Source: Sternotherus odoratus (Eukaryota > Chordata > Testudines > Kinosternidae). From it: 64,000 bases of DNA. The notes under the pieces are model-generated. The model had not been told where the DNA came from. It made no database searches and saw only the letters and a list, made by a program, of their open reading frames with translations. The stretch lies in contig JAVMKO010000001.1 of assembly GCA_032164245.1 (NCBI GenBank), forward strand, positions 12,499,603 to 12,563,602, given 5' to 3'. Shown here piece after piece: positions 21,851 to 34,124 of the stretch (the stretch's first letter is position 1; the number at the start of each line of letters is the position of its first letter). The position numbers and the translations under genes were made by a program.

Positions 21851-23069
21851 CTAGAAACAAATAAAATGTATCAGGTGAAAAATGTTTCTCATTAAGCTAT
21901 TAAATTTCCCTCAGACCAAAAGTCTTCATAGTATAACTGATGGGTAGCTATGTATTCTGGGAGTTTTAAAATCTCCTTCCTCAGAAGCATCAGGGATGGC
22001 CAAAACTGGAGATGGGACATGGAGCTGGGTAGGGCAGGGCTCTAAGTGGTACCGAGCATTCTGGCATCCTTGGGTGCTTGGCTGGCTGGTTCTTGCTCGC
22101 ACTCTCAGGGTCTAACTGATGGCCACAGGTGGGGCCAAGAAGGAATCTGCTCTGAGGTCAAACTGGCAATGACCTTGGGGTTTTTTCACTTTCTGCTGTA
22201 GCGTGTGGGCATGGGTCACATGCCAGGACTAACTGAGTATTTCTAATTCAATCATTTCTCTTCCATTGGAGGGCCCTCAGGCACTGGTGCACCACAGCCC
22301 CTCCTAGTCTCTGCCTGTGGTACATAAGTCTAGTTTCCTATGGGAAACATTTCCATTATTTGGTTAGTGTGCAGGTGCTGTGGGCACCCCCGCTTGCCCA
22401 GTCACCTGTCCCCCTTCCCTCCCAGAGCCCCAGGATCCTAGAGGGAGAAACAGTCTGATGCTCTGTCCCAGGCTTGCACCCTTTCCTGCATGCCGTCCTC
22501 TCCTTTTCCCAGGGCACACTGGGAACTGCAGCTGCCAGGAACCCTCCAGTGCCCTCTCTTCCTCCCAGCAGCAGTGTCTTGTATGTGCTTGCTGGGCTCT
22601 GCCAAGGCCAGTGGCCCCTAGTGGCAGCTAGCAGCACTGCAGCCCATTTTTGTGGGGGAAATGAAATTGTGTGCATGTTATTTTCTACAAAATTCTACAT
22701 TGTTTAGTGGTACAGAATTCCCCCAGGAGGACATGCAAAGCATTTAAGCACATGTTAAACATTAAACACGTGATTAATCCCACTGATTTCTCTGGGACTA
22801 TTCATGTGTTTAAAATTAAGCATATGTTTAAGTCCATTACTGGATCAGCATCAAAACAAGCCTATGAAATCAAGCCTATGAGATATTATAGCCATAATCC
22901 TTTCTGTCATCCTTCCTTCATCTCCACCCCACTTTGTTGTGCTCACTTTTTGCATCACACCTAAAATTAATTTACAAACTTCTTCAATCAAGGACAGTGC
23001 TATACTGAAGTGCCTAACATGCTTTTGGTGCTGTATAAACAACAATTACAAAGGAAGCAAGTTGCTAAA

Positions 23070-23215
23070 GTACAGGAGGAATTAGGAGGTCTGTGTTCTA
23101 CTCCTGGCTTTGTCACAGACTTCCTGAATTACTGCAAGTAAAATTCCCCCTGTGTGCCAGCCAGTATCCCTATCTGTAAATAGGTAACTATGACTCACCT
23201 ACCCGACAGAGACAC
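23070..23215 (+). repeat. MIR-like SINE fragment
   Basis: TCTGTGTTCTACTCCTGGCT, TTACTGCAAGTAAAATTCCC and TATCTGTAAATAGGTAACTA follow the order of the MIR core and 3' half, but diverged. Forward orientation. Confidence 0.45.
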
Positions 23216-24503
23216 TATATAGCTTAATTCAGAGGTGTTTTTAACACACCTGGATATCACTAAGGCTAGAAGGGGACATAGAAGATAAAATATTATGACT
23301 GTCCAATAACTGAAGACCGTTTCTTCAAAACCATGATTATCTGGAGACAGATTTTCTAATATATCTTACTGAAAAACAAGATCAGAAAGGTACATCTGGA
23401 TTTATTTTTTTCTTAGCATGTTATTCATTACCAGAAGTGTGTGCATTTAATAAAAACGTGTTTGTTTTCTTCACAGCCCAAAATACTAAATCACAAGTTA
23501 TTTCCATAGCAACAAATTCTGTGTTGCATTTCATATCAGGAGCAGATACCATGCTCAGAAGAAGAAAGTTTTATACAAATACAAATTATCCTCCCTCATA
23601 CAAAAAAACCACAGAAAATATTAGCCCAATCATATATCGTGAAATAAAATGGTCTCTTTTTTAAAGTTTCCTCCTCTATGAAAACTCATCTCATAACCTG
23701 TAAAATAATGTATAGTAAGTAGCTCTGCTGATGTTACAAGCCCCTAGCAGCTCTACAAGAAGCAGAAAGTGGCAGTTAGGAATTTATCTGGATTTTAAAA
23801 AAAAGAAAAAAAAAAAGAAAAAAAAAAGAAAAAAGAGATCGGATATTTGAGAAATGCCTTTATGTAAAATATACAATAACGTAATCAAATGGGCAATAAT
23901 TAAAAGACGCTCAATTTTCTTCCACTTCGAAATCAGACATTTTCTTTCACATCAACACAAAGGATTGTATAGACTTTGATGTGAAGGCAAGTACAATTAT
24001 GACATGAATGAGCTATAAAACAGACATCATACTATGAGAGCACACAACAAACACAATATATATATATCAAAGGCATTTTTTTTTTTACTTATTTTTGCAT
24101 TTTTGTTACTCCTTTGCCATAAGATGAGACTCAACAATATTTCATCTCAACAGATAGCTCCACAATGTCAGCTGAGCCCAGAATGAGCTACTACATGAGA
24201 AACAAGTTTAGGTCTCAAGACCTGACCTGTCAGTCCCAGACCCTATGGTACCCTCTTTAATGGTCCCACATGGCCCATTAGTGGGCAATTCTGATCAAAT
24301 CCTTTCCAGCCTTCTTCTGCTGGTCACTGTGACAGAGCCTTGGAAGGGAGTGCAAGATAAAGAAAAAGAATTTTTAGGACTCTAAACATTCCCCCAGGGG
24401 AAAAAAAAAGTCCATTATCTTACTGTAATGGCGACAGACCCTGGTTGTTGGTGGGCAGGACTGAACAGGGGATCTCTGGAGCTTAGTGCATGAGCCTCTA
24501 TAG

Positions 24504-24917
24504 CAGGGGAAGCCAACCCGAGCCAGAATTTACCAAATTTACCAGACTGAACATTGCCAAAGAGCCACAGTAATACGTCAGCAGCCCTCCCCATGACCAA
24601 CTCCCAGAGCCTCCCGCCCATCAGCACCTCCCCCTCCCTCCCCGCACCTCCTGATCAACTGTTTTGTGGCATGCAGGATGCTCTGGAGGTGAGGGGGAGG
24701 AGCGAGGGCATGGCAGGCTCAGGGGAAGGGATGGGAAAGGGTGGAATTAGATATAGGGCCTGTGGCAGAGACAGAGGTTGAGCAGTGAGCACCTCCTGGC
24801 CCATTGGAAAGTCGGCGCCTGTAGCTCCAGCCCCAGAGTTGGTGCCTATACAAGGAGCCGCATATTAACTTCTGAAGAGCCGCATGTGGCTCTGGAGCCC
24901 CAGGTCGGCCACCACTG
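24504..24917. mobile_element. hAT-type MITE (CAGGGGTGGCCAA family), full length
   Basis: 414 bp with ends CAGGGGAAGCCAACC and GGTCGGCCACCACTG and an 8-bp duplication CTCTATAG / CTCTATAA (24496-24503 and 24918-24925, one mismatch). It carries the central GGGGGAGGAGCGAGGGCATG block that the nested copy at 20428-20760 lacks, so that copy is internally deleted relative to this one. Confidence 0.87.
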
Positions 24918-25063
24918 CTCTATAACATGAGCTAAAACCCAACTGGCTGTTAGTTAAATGAGTCTGCTCTCCAGCCTTAGCTATCTCTAAGTTGTTTCAC
25001 TGCCACTAGATGGGAGAGAAAACCACACCCTGAGGTTGTGTGGATTACATCATCATTACTCAG

Positions 25064-25096
<33 letters not shown>

Positions 25097-26251
25097 TATG
25101 ATTTCCAAGAACTTGCTCTCACTTCAATTTTCCATCTGGATCCTTGCATGTTGTTGGTAGGAAATGATCCAGTTAGCCACAGTGTGCCTGCCAATCATTA
25201 TAAGACACAGCTAGTTGGAGACCTTATTACAAAATTTATGCTCATCAGGAAAAGCTTAAGGCTAAAAAATATCTATTACAACTCAATAGGCCACAATTCT
25301 ACATATTAGATACGGCTAAGAAAGGCTTTAAACCCGATTAGATTTTCCCTTGGGGTGACCCAAAATTATTTGCTCTGATAGTAATCCTTTTCACAGTTCA
25401 CCTTTACTGCTACCATAAGCCTACAATCCAATTTATATAATACTATTTAAGTAAAAAAAGGGATTTTTGTGTTCACTGTAAGGCAGTACTAGAGCTTGTA
25501 GTGGATACATCTACTTAATCTGCTAATATTTCCAATTCATGATGTGTTTCAAATGCTTCTCTGCCATCTGCAACTTCCTACAGCAAGGCTCCCCACTGGG
25601 TAGAACAAGGGAAAATTACTGTAATTGTGAGCAGATTTTAACCACAGTTTCTGAAATGGTGAACATGGGTTGTCCTTGGCAATGCTTACAGTGAAACCAC
25701 ATTCCGTACTGATACAGAATGTGTTACCCGTGGGAACAATTAACAATGGGTAATTTTTGTAGCACAGACAAGACCAAAGGTGAGCAGTCAGGAAAGAACC
25801 TTGTGCAAAAGGTGGATTTTATTTATCTTGACTTGTAAACTTGTACTAACTACAAGTGATGCAATACAGCAAGAGAAATGTCTTTAAAAGGATAAAAGAC
25901 CCATTTTGATTTCCAAATAGGGAAGTAGACACATTTTACTTCTGAGTACAAGATACAGAAAAGCGATCATACTATGTAAATACATTATTTTTCCAATTAA
26001 TGGATCAGAGCTTGAACTGGAAGCACATACAGGTATACAGCAAATACCCACTTACCCCAACTGACAACTGTGTTTACCCACTGTGATAATCAGCTCCAGA
26101 CATCCCAAGGGGGAGAACAGAAGTTTTAAACTCCAGAAATGAGCAGTTGAACCAACCGGTAACACTATTATTGTACTATAAAAGTATATAAAGTAAGATC
26201 TTTTATGAAAGTTTGTAATGTTCTGAACTTGATGGTCATTATGAGATTTTA

Positions 26252-26261
26252 TACACACACA

Positions 26262-26295
<34 letters not shown>
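26252..26295. repeat. (CA)n microsatellite
   Basis: About 44 bp of CA repeats with one interruption (CAGACA) near the left. It is probably polymorphic. Frames across it (Val-Cys repeats on the minus strand) are artefacts. Confidence 0.95.
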
Positions 26296-26296
<1 letters not shown>

Positions 26297-26599
26297 TGGT
26301 CACGAATCGATATATTTATGTATACAGAAAACTTCATTCATATCTTGTACTACAATTTCAGGTCCAGCCAGGAAGAGACAATGGTAGATCATGAAAGTTA
26401 ATGGAAAGACATTGAGACATCCCAGCTCTCAAAAATTAACAGAGGATTTCCACACACTGAATAAATATGAGTCACCATGGACTAAGGGGAAAAAAAAAAA
26501 AGAAAAAAGGAAAAAAGCATTTTAAAAACAAGCTTGTGTCTGAGATTTGGCATCCAGAACCTGAGGGACAGTCTTGAAGGCAGGAGGCTCTCTGTGAAG

Positions 26600-27300
26600 G
26601 ATGGAGCCCAACTATGATTAGAGGATATGCTGGGAAAAACAGTTCAAAGGCAACAGGTAACTTGTATTTGAAAAGGGATTTTATCGAATATAGATGTGTA
26701 AATCTGAAGTTACTTCTTTATGTTTATTTTCTGTGTAACATGTATATGATAATTTCCCTTAGTATTTCATCTTTGAATCTGTGTTTTCTCTGTTAAATAA
26801 ACTTTTTGTTTATTTTACCAAGCAGGTCTGTGGAGTGTTAACTGTGTGCAGTGTGGATGTGAAAGTGAGCTGGTCACTGAAGGGCTGATTTCACACCTTC
26901 AGGAGTCATGAACCAGAAGGGAAAAGTCTGAGTGTCTGATAGTTAAGAACTCAGGGAGGATGGATGTGAAGCGACTTGAGCCTGGAAGGACTGTTGGTGT
27001 CACCCTACAAGGAAACTAAGCTGGTGGAAGCCAGGGTGAGGGACCTTGTGCTTGTGGGCAGGCTACTAACATCAGGGATTTGAAACAGATCTGCATAGCA
27101 TAAAGAAATTCACTTCTGCACCACTAAAATAAGGGGCATCAAATTCAAAGCTGCAGCTGCATGAACTAAAGGTTCAAGAGGCAGCAGCACTTTGACTCCA
27201 GTTCTCTTTGTTGGGCACGCAATGGGGAAAGTCACCAGAGACCCATAATCTCTGGAGACTGAATAGGGAGGATGGAGAGCCAGGAAAAGAAGGCGGCCCT
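26600..27300 (+). mobile_element. Possible retroviral-type LTR
   Basis: An AATAAA signal at 26796-26801 sits in a T-rich block just after GTTTTCTCTGTT, followed by a GC-richer stretch ending in an unclear boundary. The arrangement is like the U3-R-U5 of turtle endogenous retroviral LTRs. I found no TG/CA ends or target duplication, so this is tentative. Confidence 0.3.
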
Positions 27301-28559
27301 ACCTTCCTCTGCAAAATAGTAGATGGGTACAAGGTGCAAGAGAAATCGAAGACTATCCCCTTGCACTAAGGAGCTAAAACCCTGCACTGAAAACCCTGAA
27401 TAGACAGTGCCTGTAGAGAAGGCTGCTTTTCATAAGAATACTAAACCTTAGAGATGGTAATATGTTTTGTTAGCCTACTCACTGGACAATTTAATAGTCT
27501 TTTCAATAAGTTCATGCTGAACAAAAAAATCTGTTGTAGTTTATAATAGTAGATAAAAGTTATAGCCTGAAAACATAGTTATGTTACCCATTGATTTAAA
27601 CCTTTCCCTTGTATTAAAATGGCCTAAACTGAAATACACCTACTTCTCCCATAACTCAGATGCATAAATTTGATAGCCAGAAGGAACAATTTAGTCTAAC
27701 CTCCTATACAAAGGCAAATTCCCAACTTGCTCTATTTGCCCTCTATCTGCTTGTCTAGCTCCTGCCTTCAATCATATTTCCTCCTACTGATTATTTGTCA
27801 TTGAAGCCTGCTTTATATCATGTTCAACTTAGTTATTTGGTCTCTTTAACAAGACCTTAAAATTGTTCTCCAGACCTGAAATCTTGGCATCGTGTCACCA
27901 CTCAAAATTATAGACCAGAAACATGGAAGAAAAAAGTCTACTTATTCCATTTCTAGGTTATCGCCAGCATTTGTCCTCATACCAACACTGCCTCTGGTGA
28001 CATCTCTTTTCATGCTTTAAATATATCCATCTCAAAAACTGCAATTCCCTCTTTCACAATATTCATTAATCCTTTTCTCTTAAACTTAAGAGCTCAGATT
28101 TTGTTACTCTATTGAATGAGACCATCACCTCCACAACCTTCTTCAACTCCAATTAACAAGTTGCTCTCCTTGTTAATGAACTCTGAATGAACTTATTCCA
28201 AACTACTTCTCAACTCCTAGCTACTGGCTCCCCAGGCCACGCACTCTAATTCCTCCAGTCTCATCCTTTGTCTTCTCCCCATGACACTGTATTGTCACTT
28301 CTATCTAAAATGCAATTCCCTTTTCTTCCAATAAACTAAATTCTCTCTAAGCCTTTCCTGTAAATCACAAAGATATTTATAAGTAACTGGAGTTCTACAA
28401 TAAATGTGATATTCAGAAAGGCACCATCCTTGCAGGTGAAATATGGAAACAGTCAGCACTGAACAGGTTCTATAGGTCAAAAAGGCATTGAGGTCTACAC
28501 TGTAACACTGGGTTGTGCTAAGTGCTTGTGTCAGCACAACATCATAAAAGATACGGACA

Positions 28560-29560
28560 CTACATGGAACCGTTGTGTGCCAAAGGAGTCAGACTGATTT
28601 GGCAGTCACCTTCAGCCCCCAACTAAAACCTCTCCAGTGCATCATCAAGGATCTACAACCTATCCTGAAGGATTATCTCTCACTCTACCAGCCCACACTC
28701 ACTTACAGACAGCCCCCCATCCTGAAGCAAATACTCACCAGCTGCTACACACCACACAACAAAAACACTAACCCAGGAACCTATCCCCGCAATCAACCCA
28801 GTTGCCAACTCTATCCACACATCTATTCAAGGGACATCATCATAGGACCTAACCATCAGGGGTTCGTTCACCCGCACATCTACTAATGTGATATATGCCA
28901 TCATGTGCCAGCAATGCCCTCTGTCATGTACATTGGTCAAACCCGACATTCTCAATGCAAAAGAATAAATCAACACAAATCAGACGTCAAGAATTATAAC
29001 AGTCAAAAATCAAATCGGAGAACACTTCAACCTCCCTTGACACTCAACAGCAGACTTAAAAGTGGCAATTCTTCAACAACAAAAAAACTTCAAAAACAGA
29101 CTCCAACAACAAACTGCAGAACTGGAATTAATTTGCAAACTGGACACCATCAAGTTAGGCCTGAAAAAAGACTGGGAGTGGATGGGTCACTATAAAAACT
29201 AAAAACTAATTTCCCCATGCTTATTTCCCCCTACTGTTACGCACACCTTCTTGTCAACTGTTTGAAATGGGCCACCCTCATTACCATTACAAAAGTGATT
29301 TTCCTCCTATTGATAATAGCCCACTTTAATTGAATTGTCTCGTTAGAACTGACTCCCGACTAGGTAAGGCAACTCCCATCTTTTCATGTATTGTTTATAT
29401 ACATCTTCCTACTGTATTTTCCACTCCATGCATCTGATGAAGTGGGTTTTAGCCCACGAGACTTTATGCCCAAATAAATATGTTAGTCTCTAACGTGCCA
29501 CAAGTACTCCTCGTTGTTTTTGCTGATACAGACTAACATGGCTACCACGCTAAAAGACTG
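28560..29560 (+). mobile_element. Penelope-like retroelement 3' part with GIY-YIG relic
   Basis: Broken forward frames carry a Cys-rich lead (CQQCP in one frame near 28905) and VMYIGQTRHSQCKRINQHKSD, which fits the GIY-YIG endonuclease of Penelope-like elements. Downstream, a degraded tail and the noncoding 3' end CATCTGATGAAGTGGGTTTT plus GCCACAAGTACTCCTCG match a very abundant turtle repeat. Stops and frame changes abound. Penelope-like elements pair a reverse transcriptase with this endonuclease; the polymerase is not present. Confidence 0.65.
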
Positions 29561-29689
29561 ATGTAACAGTGTTAAAGTTTGAGAAACTTGTCCATCTTCA
29601 CTATGGCTTCAAGAGTAAGATACAAACACATTCCAGTGTCTCTGAAAGAAAAGTTGTGTCCTAAAAACAGCATGTGCTGGGCTGTACGA

Positions 29690-30420
29690 ATTTCTCAATA
29701 GTACTTGTAAGAGTGGGGGTACCCCAGCCTCTGTGCTCTTGAGTACAAAGACTGGGACTCTTTTTTAGCCAGACCACTTAACTTTAGCTGCTTTCCAGCC
29801 AAGTTAATTTTCTACACCCCAAGACTTCCCCCCCCCTCCTTTACCAGTTGGGTTCTTGGGGAACCGCGGCTGCCACCATCTGAGTAGATATCCAAGACCT
29901 TGGATTGGGGTACTCAGACTCCCCAAAACCATAACTCTGTCCCCCTCCCTGAGAGCCAGAGTCAGACACCTGGAGGCTGTGTTACCTCCTCCCTCCTCGT
30001 TGAAAAGAGAGACATTCCTCAGCTTATACCCCGAGCTGTTTCTTATATCTACCTCCCCCCTCTCTTCCCAAACTGGAAGCAAAGGAAGCCTTAAGGGAAG
30101 TAAACCAGACGTTTTATAACTAAGATTTAATAAAGAAAAAGATTATAACATAGGCACAGTACAGCTTACAATTTAGAATTTTTTGCTTTTCATCTGAAAT
30201 GGACAGAGACACCCCAGATAGGCACAGACTTGATGCAAAATCAAAATACTACTTACATTTAGCTAAGTAGGAATATAAGAAGGAAATTTGAGCCATCTCC
30301 ACAGCTAGAGATGAGCTCTCGGACCCTGGCCCCTGCTGCATGGCCAGCAAAACGAAACTAAACTCTAAAAGCCCTTCCTCCCTCCCTCTCTCACGGCAGG
30401 GAGCTCTTACGTCACTTGTT
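29690..30420 (-). mobile_element. Possible LTR or other long interspersed repeat
   Basis: A GC-rich block (29710-30110, with TGGGGGTACCCCAGCC near 29713) next to a minus-strand T-rich stretch (reverse of AAGATTTAATAAAGAAAAAG at 30122) resembles an LTR read on the minus strand. No ends or duplication were fixed. It could equally be a composite of older repeats. Confidence 0.25.
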
Positions 30421-31083
30421 CTCAGATAACAGTAACCCTCTCCAGCACTTTACACTTATGACAGTACTTAAACCCTACTTCTTAAAATCAGTCTCCACTC
30501 TGATCCATAGAAATCTATAGGACCTTAGAAGTTTGAAAAGAAAAGCTCTAAACAGCAATTTAATTTTAAGCTATACAAAAAACCAAAATTATCCCAGAAA
30601 ACATCTGTTTCAACAGGTCAAAGATCAACAAAAAACAGAATGGAAAAAAAAACAGAACGGAAATGGAGCCTGCATTTCTCACTTTATAGCTGCAATCTCT
30701 GCATCCTAGAGATCTTCAGTCTAGCGACTCTGCTGAGATTCTAACTGCTTCTAAGAGTTCAAGGTCTGAGCAGCTCAACACTTAGTTCTAAAAGTAGGAA
30801 CTTGTGGAAGCAATTTCATATGAGAAAACTTTCCTTTTTGCACACTTTTAATCACAAATTAATTCTAAAGGTTTTTGTGGTGTTTTCTATGAAGAACACT
30901 GTTTACAAACTCTTATTCTAAAAGTGCATAAAATCTAATGAAAGTTTGCATTAGTTGATGTTACAGTAGTTATGGCCATTATTGCTAGGTTGTATGACAA
31001 AACTGCACACAAAGAAAAGACAAAAACAACAGCTGAATTCAGTACATGATATTCTACATCAAAATGGCTATAGTTTATCTTAC

Positions 31084-31200
31084 CAAAAGAACGCTTGTTC
31101 TTAAGTGAGACTCTGGTGATCTAAATAGGAATCTTCCACATGTTTCCAGCAGAGTACATGCCATTTCAACATGGTGATGAGAAAAGTCTGACAGAAGCAT
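31084..31200 (-). CDS. UPF2: UPF2 coding exon, window exon 7 of 15 (MIF4G-2)
   Basis: 117 nt, phase 0 to phase 0 (39 codons); acceptor ACACAG, donor GTAAGA. It encodes MLLSDFSHHHVEMACTLLET then CGRFLFRSPESHLRTSVLL, very close to the mammalian sequence (Val where I recall Ile after the His run). It forms late helices of MIF4G-2. Confidence 0.97.
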
Positions 31201-32485
31201 CTGTGTAAAGATACACACATTCACCATATTTTGAACCTCTTTTTCCACTAATAAGAACATTAATAGATATTATCTTATTACTAGACAATTAATATAACTG
31301 CATTTTCATCTTTATTTAAAAAAACGGAAATGCTATTTCATCTTAATTTGAGGGGTAAGACACTGGCAAGGTTCTCATGCCATAACATTATGAAACTTAC
31401 TTTTAAATAAGAAAGTTAATATTGTAAAGTGGTGGTTTAGGTTCCAAATGTAAGATTGGTACATTTTAAAGTACATTGGTACATAAGATGTTTACAAAAC
31501 TTACCATAGAAAGCTCATAACTTTAAAAAAAGACAATGAACACTTTTAAAAAATAATTCATGCCTGTTTTAAAATATGCTCTGCTAGATTGGAAAACCAA
31601 CACTTAATATTGTACAAGACATGACTACCCAAAAGTGAAATTAACTAAATCTATTTTATTGTTCAAGCTGAGCAACAGGTACAAGAATAGAACTTTGCAT
31701 TGTATAATACTATCCAGTTACTCATCAGCTACTAGAAAAACTGATAAACAATGAGTTTATTTGATTTTTTAAAATTCAGTTTTAGTAACTAAAGAGGTCT
31801 AAAAATTATAATCACCACCACCGGAAGCTATCTGAAAACATATTGTATCTACAATGTCCTATTATAAATATATTATTTTATTTTAAACATTTTATTTTAT
31901 TTTAAGATCCTGAGTTCAAATCAATTGTAAATAAAAGATAAACAATCAGACTTAACTTTAATACCACATATGCATCTGGGATTAAATATCTGGAGCTTGA
32001 TATTCTGAGTTGATTTACTTCTTCCTTGGCAAATGCCAGCCTACTGAGATGGCATATCAGTGACTCTCTTATAGTCACTGAAAAGTTTCCATTTTATTGG
32101 AGAAGTAATAAGAAACAAAGTAATAACAGAAAGCTCATTTCCAGCTCTGCAAGGAAGTTTGGATGGATGATTAGGGATTGCTTACAACTACCTTCTGAGA
32201 AAAACAATTAGAAGCAAGTCATTTACTCATAACCCAGTAAGAAAGTATATTGTAATAGAGTTTTACTATTGGAGATTAAAACACTCCAGGGATGTTTTTA
32301 AAGTGACTGTAAAACAAAAACTTTTTTTAAAACCAAAAGTAGCAAGAAAAATCAAGGTTCCAATACTTTATGCAACATAATAAAGTCTTCAACGATGGAA
32401 AAATGGAGGATGGGAGTGGGAAGATGACCTTATGCATTACAAACAATATTGTACTTTTCTAACTACATGTCTCACCAACACTAAC
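31201..32485. other. UPF2 intron between window exons 6 and 7
   Basis: 1.3 kb, strongly AT-rich (ATTTTATTTTATTTTAAG near 31890). No recognised element. Confidence 0.8.
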
Positions 32486-32599
32486 CTTTAAACAATGCAG
32501 GGTGTCATTTTTGGAGAACATCTTAAACTTGGCAAGCTCCCCAATAAATCTCACAGTTTTATTTTTTGTTTCAATATTGATTTGGTCCTTTTTTCTCAC
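32486..32599 (-). CDS. UPF2: UPF2 coding exon, window exon 6 of 15 (MIF4G-2)
   Basis: 114 nt, phase 0 to phase 0 (38 codons); acceptor CTTTAG, donor GTTAGT. It encodes VRKKDQINIETKNKTVRFIG followed by ELAKFKMFSKNDTLHCLK, the basic and helical middle of MIF4G-2. As a symmetric exon it could be skipped without a frameshift, but I see no sign of that in the sequence. Confidence 0.96.
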
Positions 32600-33570
32600 C
32601 TAAAGAAAGAGGGAAATACATATACATTTAATTGTAGGCTCTCAGAAATATGTACCTTTTATGTATTTCTAATATATTTCCTTTCATTTGAACATACCTG
32701 TTAAGGCTGAGAGTTCAGAAAGTTGGAAATTTCCAGTCTGATTCCCCCCGACTATGTCTTCACCTATCTCTGGCACCTCACCTTCCCCCTCTAATTTGGC
32801 TACTCCATGCAAACTTCCCCCATTCCCATGATTTGGCTAACCCTCTAAGTCCCCCTATCATCTCTGCTCTGGCTCTTCAATGTCTGCATCTGTGAACTTC
32901 CTTCCTACCTAGAACATGGTCCCCCAAAATACTGACAGCCTTAGAAACACAGCTAGTGTGACACACTACATCACCCTACCCAATATCACTGTAGCCTGCT
33001 ATAGGTAGAGTCTATCGTTAGTGTTCTGACGGGAGCAGCCAAAATCAGGAGTCTCCAAACCACGTTGGTAGAGTTAACAGGACTGTCTTAACCAAAGTAA
33101 TGACTGTTTCATTAAAAGAAATTTAAAAATGTACTGATGGACACTAATCAAAATATTATTTAATAAAATGCAAATAATGAAATTCCCCCCTACACTCAAA
33201 TTGATGTTTTGGCTTTAGCATAAACAATAATTAACTTACATTCATTTTAAAAACTACTATACATTTAAATAATCCATGTATTTGTTCTGTTAACTGATGC
33301 TACTAGAGAAAACAGATTTTGAGCGATCCATAATAAAGTTCAGGGGGAACATTGACAAAAATAGTGATTGTCCACAATAATTTTATCATCAAATTTAAAT
33401 ATAGTGCTGGAAACAAGACTGAGAAATAACTTTGTGAAGAACTACGTTCTCAGATTTCTAACCTTCTTACAATATTTATCTTTCCTGACATTTTCCAAAA
33501 TGGATGCAGTAGGACTAATAAAGCACAATATACAACAGACATCTTTTTGTAAGCAAACAAACTGCTATTA

Positions 33571-33669
33571 CCGTATTTTTCGCCCTATAAGACACACTTT
33601 TTCTTCCCCAAAACGGGGGGGAAAAAGTTGCTGCGTCTTATAGGGCGAATATACCTATTCGCCCCATCA

Positions 33670-33709
<40 letters not shown>

Positions 33710-34124
33710 TGCGTGCGCCCCGGTTCCCCCCTCCCCGCCGCGGGCGGGCTGCCGGGGGCGCCCCGGTTCCTCCCTCCCCGCGGCGGGGAGGGGGGAACCA
33801 GGACACCGCCGGCAGCCCGCCCGCGGCGGGGAGGGGGGAACCGGGGCGCCCCCGGCAGCCCGCCCGCGGCGGGGAGGGTGGAACCGGGGCGCCGCCGGCA
33901 GCCCGCCCGCGGCGGGGAGGGGGGAACCGGGGCGCCCCCGGCAGCCCGCCCGCGGCGGGGAGGGGGGAACCGGGGCGCCCCCGGCAGCCCGCCCGCGTAG
34001 GGGAGGGGGGAACCGGGACGCTTTTTGTGTGTGGTGGGTTTTTTTTTTTTCCCCCCCGGCTTTTTTACTTTAAAAGTCGGGGGCGTCTTATACGCCGGAG
34101 CGTCCAATATGACGAAAAATACGG
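33571..34124. mobile_element. TA-flanked MITE carrying a GC-rich minisatellite
   Basis: Inverted ends CCGTATTTTTCGCCCTATAA and CGAAAAATACGG, flanked by TA on both sides (33569-33570 and 34125-34126). Subterminal CCCTATAAGACACAC and GTCTTATAGGGCGAATA form a second hairpin on the left. An A run of about 36 bp (33671-33706) leads into the repeat array at 33712-34022. No transposase. Confidence 0.8.
33712..34022. repeat. 43-bp GC-rich minisatellite with inverted first unit
   Basis: The unit GGCAGCCCGCCCGCGGCGGG... starts at 33811, 33854, 33897, 33940 and 33983, exactly 43 bp apart. The part before it (33716-33780) is the same sequence inverted, so CCTCCCCGCGGCGGGGAGG near 33773-33791 is a palindrome centre. 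G runs (GGGG, GGGGGG) make G-quadruplex or hairpin formation plausible. Open frames of 95-173 codons here are compositional. Confidence 0.9.

Larger units (their letters stand above)
21851..31083. other. UPF2 intron between window exons 7 and 8
   Basis: 9.2 kb. Named elements are listed separately. Unassigned: 21851-23070 (22290-22730 is GC-rich and may be an old LTR or LINE piece; 22980-23050 resembles an L2-type 3' end), 23215-24495 (including an A-rich tract at 23797-23836 broken by single G), 24930-26250 (T run at 25067-25085), 27300-28560 and 30420-31083. Confidence 0.7.

Noticed and set aside
23797..23836. A-rich tract as a processed pseudogene tail
   Set aside because: No coding similarity or mRNA-like sequence precedes it; it is a simple repeat.
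26052..26303. 83-codon minus-strand frame with Cys-Val repeats
   Set aside because: It reads through the (CA)n microsatellite and has no other support.
33716..34020. CpG island or internal promoter
   Set aside because: High CpG here comes from the transposon minisatellite, and UPF2's own promoter must be far upstream of position 64000.
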